From a virus: DNA of 39,574 nt. Both the position numbers and the translations under genes were made by a program. Positions 7,900 through 14,824 of the stretch are shown piece by piece. Location of the stretch: the IMG/VR virus record IMGVR_UViG_3300005548_000478, positions 1 to 39,574 of that record; one strand, given 5' to 3'. The notes under the pieces are model-generated. The model was not told the DNA's origin, made no database searches, and worked only from the letters and a program-made list of their open reading frames with translations. The stretch's first letter is position 1; every line of letters begins with the position of its first letter.

Positions 7900-8297
7900 T
7901 GGCTGAGCCCGCGCTCAAGAAGGGTGCGGAGGTAGTCGTGCTGAGTGCTGAGCTGCTTTTCGACTCCCTTGAGGCCGCTTTCTACACCAGACATTCGCCC
8001 AGCGAGCACAGTCATGCCTTGGTTAAGATCGCCCTTGGTCGGCGAGGCTTTGCAGTCATTTTCGACCAGGGCGAGGCGGCTGTCATGCTCAGCGAATTTG
8101 CGCGAGCCGCGCTCGAATCTGTCGCGCGTGTCTCCAGCAGCCGAGTCGATTTCGCCTTCGAGCTTCTTTCCCAGAGCTTCTAGTTCGGCGCGGGTCGGGA
8201 ACTGCGATTTCAGCCAAAGAACACCAGCGCCGACGACGAATGGGATCGCGATGACCGCGATCGGCCAGAGGATCTGGAGTATCAAAGCGAAGGACAC
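7896..8297 (-). CDS. Mu gp25-like membrane/coiled-coil protein (DUF2730)
   Basis: 133 residues. One N-terminal transmembrane segment (about residues 5-28) is followed by an extended helix rich in charged residues (TRAELEALGKKLEGEID onward), typical of DUF2730. It is the first gene of the packaging operon after the mor gene, so the gap upstream (8298-8414) should carry the promoter. Function in Mu is unclear. Confidence 0.8.
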   Translation of the reverse strand: MSFALILQILWPIAVIAIPFVVGAGVLWLKSQFPTRAELEALGKKLEGEIDSAAGDTRDRFERGSRKFAEHDSRLALVENDCKASPTKGDLNQGMTVLAGRMSGVESGLKGVEKQLSTQHDYLRTLLERGLSQ

Positions 8298-8362
8298 GGT
8301 CCGCCCCTAAAAATGCCGTTGCAACAGCATCTTCATGGCGATTTTGGGGGAGCTAGTACGCC

Positions 8363-8376
8363 GTCAACAGGTTGAC
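8363..8376 (-). promoter_or_regulatory. Candidate activator site upstream of the packaging operon
   Basis: Perfect inverted repeat GTCAAC-AG-GTTGAC about 65-80 bases upstream of the gp25-like start, in the only gap between mor and the packaging block. Mor-family activators bind dyad-symmetric sites just upstream of a weak -10, so this is the best visible candidate for a Mor-controlled promoter. No good -10 hexamer was found, as expected for an activated promoter. Confidence 0.45.
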
Positions 8377-8414
8377 CCTGAGGCGGGCTCGGGGAAGCGG
8401 ACGGTGGGGGAGTC

Positions 8415-8987
8415 TTACTCCGCCTCGCCCTCGTCGAAAAGCTCCATTTGACCAGCTGAGCGGCGACGACCCGCGCTAGGGGCATCGGCCCAATCCTCGG
8501 GGTGGTTGCGCGGATCGCGCCGATCGAGAGCCGCGAGGACGCGGCGTCGGTCCTGTTCGTGCAGTGGGAGGTCCCACTCGTCCCGCTGGTTGATTAACTC
8601 GGAGATGTAGGTTCGGTTGACCCTCAGGCGCGCAGCCGCCTCGGCGCCCGTCATCTCGCCCGCTCGCACAGCTGCGATGATCGGCGCGCGGCGGGCCTGG
8701 GCGAGCGCCGGCTTGCCGGTCGGGACCTTGAGCGTCTCGCGGCCATAGATCCGGCTCATCGTCTCGGCCGCGGCGGCGCCGATCGCATCGCGGAAGACGT
8801 TGCGCGCCGGATCCGCGGCGACATAGACCTGCTGGCCGCCCCACCGATCGACGATCAGCAGCGTCGCATAGGGGCCGATATGATCGGCCATTTCGCGCAT
8901 CTGCGCCCCCCAGCCTGGTCCGACCTGCACATCGCGCGGGATCGGCAGCTGGTCAGGCAGCGGGAAGTGATGGGCTGCGCGGGTCAT
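8415..8987 (-). CDS. mor: Mor-family middle/late transcription activator
   Basis: 190 residues; start ATG 8987 overlaps the gp16 stop (ATGA). The N-terminal half has the dimerisation pattern around IGPYATLLIVDRWGGQQVYV. A helix-turn-helix near the C-terminal half (EMTGAEAAARLRVNRTYISELIN) matches the Mor/C activator fold. A C-terminal extension rich in Asp, Glu and Arg is longer than in Mu Mor (129 residues). It is the last gene of the early operon and would activate the packaging genes downstream. No separate C activator was found. Confidence 0.82.
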   Translation of the reverse strand: MTRAAHHFPLPDQLPIPRDVQVGPGWGAQMREMADHIGPYATLLIVDRWGGQQVYVAADPARNVFRDAIGAAAAETMSRIYGRETLKVPTGKPALAQARRAPIIAAVRAGEMTGAEAAARLRVNRTYISELINQRDEWDLPLHEQDRRRVLAALDRRDPRNHPEDWADAPSAGRRRSAGQMELFDEGEAE

Positions 8988-9697
8988 CCAGCCTCGCCCC
9001 GCTTATCCAGATGGCGGCGCAGCTTCTTGCCGAGCAGGCGGATGCCGGCATCGAGCTGGTGTTCGGACCAGCTCCAATGGTTGCAGCTCAGGGTGAGCGC
9101 GCGTTCGCAATAGCCCTCGTAGCCGGCCATAAGCAGGCCCGCGCTGCGCAGCTTCGCCGCGATCGCGTCGAGGACGGCGTGGCGCTCAAGGCGCGGGATC
9201 GTGATCTCGGGGCTAGTAGCGACCAGAGCGTTGAAGCGCGCCTGGTCCGGCCACCGGACGCCCTCCCGTGCCGCCCAGGACTTCAGCGCCTCGATGACCC
9301 GATACGCCTCCTTGTGGCCTAGGAACTGGATCTTCTGCTTGCCAGTCTGGCGCGCGACGAAGGCGTTGACCGCATCCTCGTTTGGCTCAGCGACGGCGCC
9401 GAGCCAGTAGAGCGTCCACCAAAGCGCGCGGATCTTCCCGACATGCGCGCGGTGGCCCATCGGCCCCTTCCAGCCTTGATTGAGGTGATCGAGCAGCTTG
9501 CCGATGTCGGCCGGTGTCATGTCGGCCATCGACCCCTTGCCAGTCACCCGGAGCTGGATGGCCTTGCGATCGTCGTCGCTAATGCCCTGGCGCCGGCAGG
9601 AGGCCCGAACGGCGCCCATCAGCTTCCTGTGGCTGTCCGCCTTCCCCGCGGCCGTGCGGATCGCCTTGCCGGCGATGGCGCCGAACGACTTAGCCAT
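8984..9697 (-). CDS. Mu gp16/GemA-family regulatory protein (DUF1018)
   Basis: 237 residues from ATG 9697, preferred over a longer frame with a non-coding-looking basic prefix. GemA-type proteins in Mu modulate host supercoiling and gene expression. Seen here: an ALWWTLYWLGAV segment, an FVARQTGKQKIQFLGHKEAYRVIEALKSW stretch typical of DUF1018, and a C-terminal half with LMAGYEGYCERALTLSCNHWSWS not recalled from the core family. It overlaps mor by four bases. Confidence 0.8.
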   Translation of the reverse strand: MAKSFGAIAGKAIRTAAGKADSHRKLMGAVRASCRRQGISDDDRKAIQLRVTGKGSMADMTPADIGKLLDHLNQGWKGPMGHRAHVGKIRALWWTLYWLGAVAEPNEDAVNAFVARQTGKQKIQFLGHKEAYRVIEALKSWAAREGVRWPDQARFNALVATSPEITIPRLERHAVLDAIAAKLRSAGLLMAGYEGYCERALTLSCNHWSWSEHQLDAGIRLLGKKLRRHLDKRGEAG

Positions 9698-9899
9698 CGG
9701 CCGCCTCCGAAGCTTCCTTCTCTTGGATGATGCGGACCGCCTCTTCGACGTTCGCGTAATAGGCGCGGCGGTCGGCATCGTAGACCGTCTCGAAGATTGC
9801 GCGGTTGAGCGGCCGCGGCACCCGGCGCCAATGCGGCCAGCACATCAGCTGCCCGTCCTTAGCCGGCTTGGTGCAGCCCGGAATGCGACAGGCGCCCAT
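9690..9899 (-). CDS. Small cysteine-containing early protein
   Basis: 69 residues from ATG 9899, which shares bases with the upstream stop (TGATG). Three cysteines and two histidines near the N-terminus (CRIPGC, then CWPHW) could bind zinc, as in small phage zinc-knuckle proteins. The rest is helical and charged. It overlaps gp16 by eight bases. Function unknown. Confidence 0.7.
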   Translation of the reverse strand: MGACRIPGCTKPAKDGQLMCWPHWRRVPRPLNRAIFETVYDADRRAYYANVEEAVRIIQEKEASEAADG

Positions 9900-10117
9900 C
9901 AGTCGCGCTCCCACCAAAATGGACGCGGCGGGTCGGCGCGCATCGCCTGGCTAGGGCCGGCAAGGCGGGGAAGATGCTCGCTATATGAGTGGAGCCGTTC
10001 GCGCGCCTGGTCGAGCGTCAGTTCGTGGTCCAGGGCGAGTTGCAGCTCCTCCCGATGCTGGCGCATGCGCTCGGCCTGGCTGAGGCGCCTAGTCCGATGA
10101 GCCCGCCCGGCCATCAT
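9899..10117 (-). CDS. Small hypothetical early protein
   Basis: 72 residues from ATG 10117 (ATGATG at the junction, so 10114 is equally possible), overlapping the preceding stop. Arg/Gln-rich amphipathic helix (LSQAERMRQHREELQLALDH), then a segment ending PPRPFWWERD. It looks helical. Part of the coupled early operon; no family recognised. Confidence 0.65.
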   Translation of the reverse strand: MMAGRAHRTRRLSQAERMRQHREELQLALDHELTLDQARERLHSYSEHLPRLAGPSQAMRADPPRPFWWERD

Positions 10118-10389
10118 GCCGCCCGCTTCCAACCGCGGCTCTCAAGCTCCGCGATCAGATCTGCAGTTGAGACGCCGTCGAAATTGGGCTTCGCCAACCG
10201 GAGGCTCCGCACCTTGCCGGGCGTCCGGATCAATAGGCCGTCCTCGACAAGGCGGGTGACGAGGGCATGGACGCAGCCGCGGCTCTTGAGCTCCAGTGCG
10301 GTCTGGATCTCGCCGTAGCTGGGCGAGATGCCTTTCGCTTCGATCCAATCGCGGATGAGGTCCAGAACTTCTTTCTGGCGCGGCGTCAT
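10114..10389 (-). CDS. LexA-type winged-helix DNA-binding protein
   Basis: 91 residues from ATG 10389 (ATGA with the upstream stop). The first 65 residues match the LexA N-terminal DNA-binding domain: MTPRQKEVLDLIRDWIEAKG, SPSYGEIQTAL, then a recognition-helix region with SRGCVHALVTRLVEDGLL. No peptidase domain follows, only a short tail ending in a helical ADLIAELESRGW motif. It may bind SOS-like or phage operators without being cleavable. Confidence 0.8.
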   Translation of the reverse strand: MTPRQKEVLDLIRDWIEAKGISPSYGEIQTALELKSRGCVHALVTRLVEDGLLIRTPGKVRSLRLAKPNFDGVSTADLIAELESRGWKRAA

Positions 10390-10604
10390 CGGCTGCACTC
10401 CACGCCGTTCACGAGATCCGGCCGGGCGATGACGCGGCAAAGCTCAGCCGCCACCTCATTCACCCCGATTGAATCGAGCATTAGGAAATCGTCGAACGAC
10501 AGCTCCTCGATCGCGGCTGTCGCCTTCGCGCCTGGGCGCTTATTCAGCGCGATCTCGCAGGGCTGCTGGCTGTCGACCGCCACGATGTAGACCCGCACAG
10601 CCAT
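10386..10604 (-). CDS. Small hypothetical early protein
   Basis: 72 residues; ATG 10604 shares a base with the upstream TGA and its own stop overlaps the next start (ATGA). Contains a beta-like start (MAVRVYIVAVD) and an acidic helix (AIEELSFDDFLMLDSIG). No family recognised; only the coupling at both ends and coding-like sequence support it. Confidence 0.65.
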   Translation of the reverse strand: MAVRVYIVAVDSQQPCEIALNKRPGAKATAAIEELSFDDFLMLDSIGVNEVAAELCRVIARPDLVNGVECSR

Positions 10605-10876
10605 CAGTGCTTCGCCTTCGACTGGAAGGCGGGCTGGGCCTCGATAAAATCGGCCATCGCTTCGGCGAGCTGGTGAACGAGGGCCTCGTCCAGAAGGCCG
10701 GCGAGCATACTGCCATCGGAGTGGCGTAGCGCGAGGCCGAACAAGGGCTGACCGGTGAGATCATCCTGGATGGCGAAGGTGGCGACGCCGACGCCCCCGG
10801 CGGCATCCGCGCGCGGTCGGATGACCTCGGCGTGGAAGCCGGCCAGATCGGCGACGAATTGGCGTTCGTCGCTCAT
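10604..10876 (-). CDS. Hypothetical early protein
   Basis: 90 residues from ATG 10876; the longer open frame upstream overlaps the preceding gene and looks non-coding. Alternating hydrophobic segments (GVATFAIQDDLTGQPLFGLAL) suggest a beta sheet, followed by helices (LLDEALVHQLAEAMADFIEA). Stop and next start overlap as TGATG. Function unknown. Confidence 0.68.
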   Translation of the reverse strand: MSDERQFVADLAGFHAEVIRPRADAAGGVGVATFAIQDDLTGQPLFGLALRHSDGSMLAGLLDEALVHQLAEAMADFIEAQPAFQSKAKH

Positions 10877-11127
10877 CTTGCCACCTGCTCGGCCACGAGA
10901 CGGCGCGCCTTCGCCTGCCACGTGCGAATTAGGTTCTTCCCGCCGGAGGTGCTCGTGACGGTCACTCCAGCAAGCTTCAGCTCGTGAGTGCCGTTCGCGA
11001 ACCGGGATCGCGCGCCGTAAGCGATGGCGAGGGCATCGAGGGTGGCCGCGGCCCAAGGGTCTGGGTCCGCGTCGATATGCCCATCAATTCGATCGGCGAT
11101 CTTAGCGAGGAGGGCGGCGTCGATCAT
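10873..11127 (-). CDS. Hypothetical early protein
   Basis: 84 residues, ATGA junctions at both ends. Helical first half (IDAALLAKIADRIDGHID) then a basic C-terminal half with TSGGKNLIRTWQAKARRL, which could contact nucleic acid. It follows the Gam gene directly. No family recognised. Confidence 0.66.
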   Translation of the reverse strand: MIDAALLAKIADRIDGHIDADPDPWAAATLDALAIAYGARSRFANGTHELKLAGVTVTSTSGGKNLIRTWQAKARRLVAEQVAR

Positions 11128-11732
11128 GCGGCCAGATCCTGCGCGACAGGATCCGCGACCACTTCGGGCGTCTCCGGCTTCGGCGCCGCGCGATCGATGA
11201 AGAATTCCGCCTTTTGCTTCGGCGCGAAGCCGAGCCCTGTCAGCTTCGGTCCGAGATCCGCGCTGCCCAGCTCCTTGAGGATCGCGGGCTTATCCAGCTC
11301 GTGCTTGATCCGGACTAGCTTCTTCAACCGGTCGGCGAGAGGGCGATTGCGCAGCAGCTCGACGGCGAGCCGGAATATCGCGGCGATCGCGTCCGGGACC
11401 TTCATCTTGCCGGTGGAGAGGCTTGGCGGCGTGATCCGCTCGCCCAGGACACAACCGGCCAGCTCGTGGCTCTTGCGCTTGCCCTCGGTCAGCGTCTCTC
11501 CGGCAACGGCCCACCAGGCCCGCAGCTGCAGAAACAGGCCCTTCGCCTCCTCTTCGAGCGGCGCGATGAAGGCGTCGCGCGCGGCCTCGATCGTGGCGAT
11601 GGACGCGTCCGCGTCGGCGCGCAGCTGCTCGACCGAGGTCAGGATGCCGGCATAGCGGCCGAGGAGCGCAGTCGCTTCCTCGATCGTTTGCGGCGCAGTC
11701 TGGGCGACGGCTTTGCGGCGAGTGGCGGGCAT
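11124..11732 (-). CDS. gam: Host-nuclease inhibitor protein, Mu Gam-like
   Basis: 202 residues from ATG 11732, with AGGACA as ribosome-binding site. Mu Gam binds double-stranded DNA ends and shields them from exonuclease, and is related to eukaryotic Ku. Family features: a long N-terminal helical hairpin (about residues 20-85), then the conserved LTEGKRKSHELAGCVLG and ERITPPSL segments, and a C-terminal lobe with IKHELDKPAILKE. The last 25 residues are a Pro/Ala/Glu-rich tail. Confidence 0.9.
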   Translation of the reverse strand: MPATRRKAVAQTAPQTIEEATALLGRYAGILTSVEQLRADADASIATIEAARDAFIAPLEEEAKGLFLQLRAWWAVAGETLTEGKRKSHELAGCVLGERITPPSLSTGKMKVPDAIAAIFRLAVELLRNRPLADRLKKLVRIKHELDKPAILKELGSADLGPKLTGLGFAPKQKAEFFIDRAAPKPETPEVVADPVAQDLAA

Positions 11733-11968
11733 CAGGTGTCCTTTCCGGGAAAGTGGGTGACGATGAGGAGGGCGGTGGCGCAGAACGCGCATTCGGCCGT
11801 GACGCGGCCGACGTGCCAATGGGCGCGACCGCATCCGGGACAATGATTGACCAGGCCAAGCCGGTAGACGGCGTGATAGCCGCGGGCGCGAATCGCGGCG
11901 GCCGCCTGCTCTTGGTCGAGCGTCTGCCCTGCGCGGGTCGGATGCAGGAGGACAACGGCGCCGCTCAT
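11732..11968 (-). CDS. Small zinc-ribbon-like early protein
   Basis: 78 residues from ATG 11968 (ATGA with the upstream stop). A CPGCGRAHWH motif and a later CAFC give a four-cysteine zinc-ribbon-like pattern between about residues 43 and 65. The N-terminal part has QTLDQEQAAAAIRARGYHAV, a short helix-strand. Likely nucleic-acid binding; not identified further. Confidence 0.68.
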   Translation of the reverse strand: MSGAVVLLHPTRAGQTLDQEQAAAAIRARGYHAVYRLGLVNHCPGCGRAHWHVGRVTAECAFCATALLIVTHFPGKDT

Positions 11969-12216
11969 CCCATCCACCCGTCGAGATAGCGCACCAGCGC
12001 GGCGTAGAGCTGGCCGCGCTCATCATCGAGCTTGTGGCCGGTGGCAGCCTCGACTTCCAAAACGAGCTTGCAGGCGTCGGCCAGCTTCTCGATCGGCTCG
12101 TTGACGAAATTGCCGTGCGCGGCGAGCGCGCCTTCGCGAGCGTAGACGAGCAGCTCGGCGGTGGCGTCCGCGGCTTGCGTCGCCGCCGCGAGCGCGGTTT
12201 TCTGCGGCTTCCTCAT
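11965..12216 (-). CDS. Hypothetical helical early protein
   Basis: 83 residues from ATG 12216, coupled at both ends. Entirely alpha-helical in appearance, Ala-rich (AATQAADATAELLVYAREG), with NEPIEKLADACKLVLEVEAA and a closing DERGQLYAALVRYLDGWMG. No family recognised. Confidence 0.66.
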   Translation of the reverse strand: MRKPQKTALAAATQAADATAELLVYAREGALAAHGNFVNEPIEKLADACKLVLEVEAATGHKLDDERGQLYAALVRYLDGWMG

Positions 12217-12338
12217 GACTGCACCTCGAAAATCAGGACGAAGAGGAGGCCGATCGCGAGCGACCAGGCCAGCGAGCTGGGGAGGCACATCCGGGTGAGC
12301 CGGATCTCGCGGCCGAGGGCTTGAAGGAAGCCCGTCAC
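12213..12338 (-). CDS. Small single-span membrane protein
   Basis: 41 residues from GTG 12338, whose GTGA overlaps the stop of the gene before; its own stop overlaps the next ATG. Charged N-terminus (LGREIRLTRM), then a hydrophobic stretch of about 20 residues (from SLAWSLAIGLLFVLIF) forming one membrane helix. Paired with the adjacent 46-residue membrane protein. Function unknown; it is easily missed because of its size. Confidence 0.6.
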   Translation of the reverse strand: MTGFLQALGREIRLTRMCLPSSLAWSLAIGLLFVLIFEVQS

Positions 12339-12475
12339 GGGCCGACTGCCAGCAGGAAGACGATGGTGCGCTCGATCAAGACGCCGCCGATCGTGGCCGC
12401 GGCGATCCAGCCCGGCGTGATGTGGATCTCGCGTCGGTCGACGTCGACCAGCGGGGGGAACCAGCGCCCGCTCAT
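12335..12475 (-). CDS. Small single-span membrane protein
   Basis: 46 residues, ATG 12475 to TGA 12335, overlapping both neighbours by four bases. The N-terminal 22 residues are polar (WFPPLVDVDRREIHITPGW) and the rest is hydrophobic with one charged interruption (WIAAATIGGVLIERTIVFLLAV). Absent from simple length-filtered gene calls. With its partner it may affect the host envelope during early infection, as inference only. Confidence 0.6.
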   Translation of the reverse strand: MSGRWFPPLVDVDRREIHITPGWIAAATIGGVLIERTIVFLLAVGP

Positions 12476-12798
12476 GCCGGCAGCTCCCCGAACAGCTGGC
12501 GCCGCCAGAACAGGGCCATGAACGGCAGGAGCTTCTTGCGATCCCCGATCGTGCCTGCCAGCTCGCCGTCGAGGCGTTCATATTCGGCGAGGTCGGCCGG
12601 GCTGAGCGGCGCCGCTTCGGTCAGCTCTGCGAGCGGGATCAGGATCGAGCCAGGCGCCCCGATCTCCCGGACCTCGATGGCGCGCTGGCGCCGACCGGCG
12701 ACCTCGGCAAGCCGCGGCTTGCCGATCGCAAGGACGCGATGCGGCCGGGCGACTTCGCCGGGCATCTCGATCCAGAGCTTCTCGCCAATAACGGTCAT
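12472..12798 (-). CDS. Hypothetical early protein
   Basis: 108 residues from ATG 12798, four bases after the previous stop. Beta-rich start (MTVIGEKLWIEMPGEV), middle with RQRAIEVREIGAPGSILIPLAEL, and a helical, basic C-terminus (GDRKKLLPFMALFWRRQLFG). No family recognised. Confidence 0.66.
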   Translation of the reverse strand: MTVIGEKLWIEMPGEVARPHRVLAIGKPRLAEVAGRRQRAIEVREIGAPGSILIPLAELTEAAPLSPADLAEYERLDGELAGTIGDRKKLLPFMALFWRRQLFGELPA

Positions 12799-12802
12799 AG
12801 GC

Positions 12803-13201
12803 TTAGTCCTCGTTGTCGGCCGCAGGAGGCGCGGCGCGATCGGTGTTGTTGGGGCACGTCGGGCAGGTCGACGCGTGAAGGTGGTGGGCCTGGTTGCGCG
12901 GTGGCGCTTCGCGGCGGCGATTCCGCAGGCAGCTGGAAAGCGGGATCGGCCCCCAAAGCGGGCAAACAACATCGTCGGTGCCGTAGGCAGCGCGGATCTG
13001 GATCTCCGCCTCCTCGTAGCTTCCGCCATAGGACCGGTTGAGGAGCCGGCTGATATAGCCGCTCGACTTGCCGAGCCGATCGCCGACCTGGCGCTGGTTC
13101 GTTGTGTCGCAGGCGGACGCCAGCAGGCGGACCCATGCGGGCATATCTGAGCCCCACGCGGCGGTGGCGCGCTGGAGGTTTGTAACGGGGCTACTCGCCA
13201 T
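12803..13201 (-). CDS. Helix-turn-helix protein with cysteine-rich tail
   Basis: 132 residues. Residues about 25-60 (LLASACDTTNQRQVGDRLGK, then SSGYISRLLNRSY) form a phage-type helix-turn-helix. Downstream are CPLWGPIPLSSC and a C-terminal CPTCPNN, so a zinc site is possible. It overlaps the triple winged-helix gene by 11 bases. Likely an early transcription regulator; its target is unknown. Confidence 0.72.
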   Translation of the reverse strand: MASSPVTNLQRATAAWGSDMPAWVRLLASACDTTNQRQVGDRLGKSSGYISRLLNRSYGGSYEEAEIQIRAAYGTDDVVCPLWGPIPLSSCLRNRRREAPPRNQAHHLHASTCPTCPNNTDRAAPPAADNED

Positions 13202-14060
13202 GGCTGGCCTCCCCGGCGCGCTTGTCGCGAGGGCGGACCCAGCCGAGCCGGATCGTCTCGCCGGTATTGCGGTCGATCAGGTAGGGCTCGGGCAGGCTGG
13301 TGGTGCCGCTGGACGATGTCGAGGGCGCCTTAGGGCCGGTGTTGAGCACTAGGCGGTAGGTCGCATGGCTCCGCACCATCCCCGACCGGCTGACCTTGGA
13401 CGGCGCCATCGGGTGGTCTACCTTGACGACATAGCCGGCGCGGCGAAGGGCGCTCACGTACTCGGTCGCCTGCCTAACGTTGACCTCGGCTGTGATGCCG
13501 AGCAGCGGAAGATCGAAGCTCTTTAGGACGCGCATCGCGGACCACATTCGATCCTTGGCGGTGCGCGCGGCCGCCGCTGCCCCATCGTCCTGGACCTTCG
13601 GGGGAGCGTCCCCCGTGGGGGCATCAGCCGACAGGACGAAGCGGCGTTGAACGGCCGGGGTGACGATCAGGTGTCGGCGCTTCGCCCAGCGCCGGAGGCG
13701 GCAGTAGAGCGGCCGGTCATCGGCGCCGGATGCCGCGAGAATATCGGGGAACGTCGCTTTGCCGCCCAAGCGCCGAAGGGCAGCCCAGGCGTCGCGGCTG
13801 AGCGGGCCTTGGGTCGGCGCCTGCTCCAGCTGAGCCGAGGCCGGCGCGATCTCGAAACGGCGTGGCTCCGGCGGAACGATCTCGACCAGGCCAGCCCGCA
13901 CCCACTGGCGCAGCCGGCAATCGATTGCTCCCTTGCGGCAGCCGACCAGCGCCCGCAGCTCGGCGATCGCCAATGGCCGGCCCGCGTCGCGGAGTGCCCG
14001 CCAAAGCGGGACGCTGACCGCGCCGTAGTCTCGCACATCAGATGCGCTGGCTTCGGTCAC
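13191..14060 (-). CDS. Tandem triple winged-helix DNA-binding protein
   Basis: 289 residues from GTG 14060, whose GTGA overlaps the MuB stop. Three similar domains are visible. The first runs from SVPLWRALRDAG to RRFEI, the second from SRDAWAALRRLGG to RRFVL, the third from KDRMWSAMRVLKS to YVVKVD. Each has a helix pair ending in a CRLRQW/CRLRRW/VSALRRAG-type recognition helix and a wing. An Ala/Asp-rich linker precedes the third, and a Ser/Thr-rich region precedes the C-terminus. Placed right after the transposition genes, it may regulate transposition or transcription; no named family. Confidence 0.75.
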   Translation of the reverse strand: MTEASASDVRDYGAVSVPLWRALRDAGRPLAIAELRALVGCRKGAIDCRLRQWVRAGLVEIVPPEPRRFEIAPASAQLEQAPTQGPLSRDAWAALRRLGGKATFPDILAASGADDRPLYCRLRRWAKRRHLIVTPAVQRRFVLSADAPTGDAPPKVQDDGAAAAARTAKDRMWSAMRVLKSFDLPLLGITAEVNVRQATEYVSALRRAGYVVKVDHPMAPSKVSRSGMVRSHATYRLVLNTGPKAPSTSSSGTTSLPEPYLIDRNTGETIRLGWVRPRDKRAGEASHGE

Positions 14061-14824
14061 GCGGCCAGCCTCCGCATCGGCGCATCGCCCGTCTGGAAGC
14101 GTCGATCGCCCCACCAGCTGAGGTCGATCTGATCGATGCCCTCCTCAAGCGCTTGGCGCTCTGCATCCTTGAGATTGACGACGATACGGCGGGTGACGCC
14201 GCGGCAGGCTGGCACCATCCGCTCCAGCAGATCGTCGGCGATCTGGACGCGCGGGCAATAATGGTCGCGCAGTTTCCTGGCGTCGTCGAGCGTGGCCGGC
14301 TGGGCTGGCGTCATCACGTAGATCCGGTTGTAGAACCGCTCCCAGGTCTGGAGCTTGGCGGGCAGGGCCTCCTCCCCAACCAGCAGGATGGGGATGCGGG
14401 TCGCGTCGTGGATGTCGCGGATGATCTCGACGTGCTGCTTTTTGACGAGGTAGTCCGTCTCGTCGATGATCAGGCCTCGCGGTTCCCGGTTGAGGAGATC
14501 CACGATCTGCTGGAAAACGACTGGCGCCGTGCGACCGAGCTTCGTGATGCCCAGCTCCTCGGCGATCGCCTCAAGCAACGATCGCACGGTCCAAACGGCC
14601 TTGGCCTCGATGTAGGCGGCGCTGGTTCGCTGGGCCACGAAGGCCATGGCGACGCTCTTCCCGTAGCCGGAAGGGCCGTAGAGGACGCCGATGCGCGGGA
14701 TGCCTGACGGCGCCTCCGCGCATTCGATGTACGCGCTCATGGCGAGGGCCATGTTGGTGAGTTTCGCCACCGCCGGAGCGCCGGGCTCGACAAGCGGCAG
14801 CCGTGACTGGCCAAAGGCATTCAT
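14057..14824 (-). CDS. B: Transposition target-selection ATPase, MuB-like
   Basis: 255 residues. AAA+ ATPase that binds target DNA and stimulates the transposase. Walker A GPSGYGKS at 50-57; Walker B GLIIDETDYL with Asp121-Glu122; sensor region near LLVGEEALPAKL. The short C-terminal domain (RRIVVNLKDAERQALEEG) matches the B-family helical end. It lacks the N-terminal DNA-binding helix-turn-helix of Mu B (312 residues), so it is the shorter form common outside Mu. Coupled to the transposase by ATGA. Confidence 0.93.
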   Translation of the reverse strand: MNAFGQSRLPLVEPGAPAVAKLTNMALAMSAYIECAEAPSGIPRIGVLYGPSGYGKSVAMAFVAQRTSAAYIEAKAVWTVRSLLEAIAEELGITKLGRTAPVVFQQIVDLLNREPRGLIIDETDYLVKKQHVEIIRDIHDATRIPILLVGEEALPAKLQTWERFYNRIYVMTPAQPATLDDARKLRDHYCPRVQIADDLLERMVPACRGVTRRIVVNLKDAERQALEEGIDQIDLSWWGDRRFQTGDAPMRRLAA

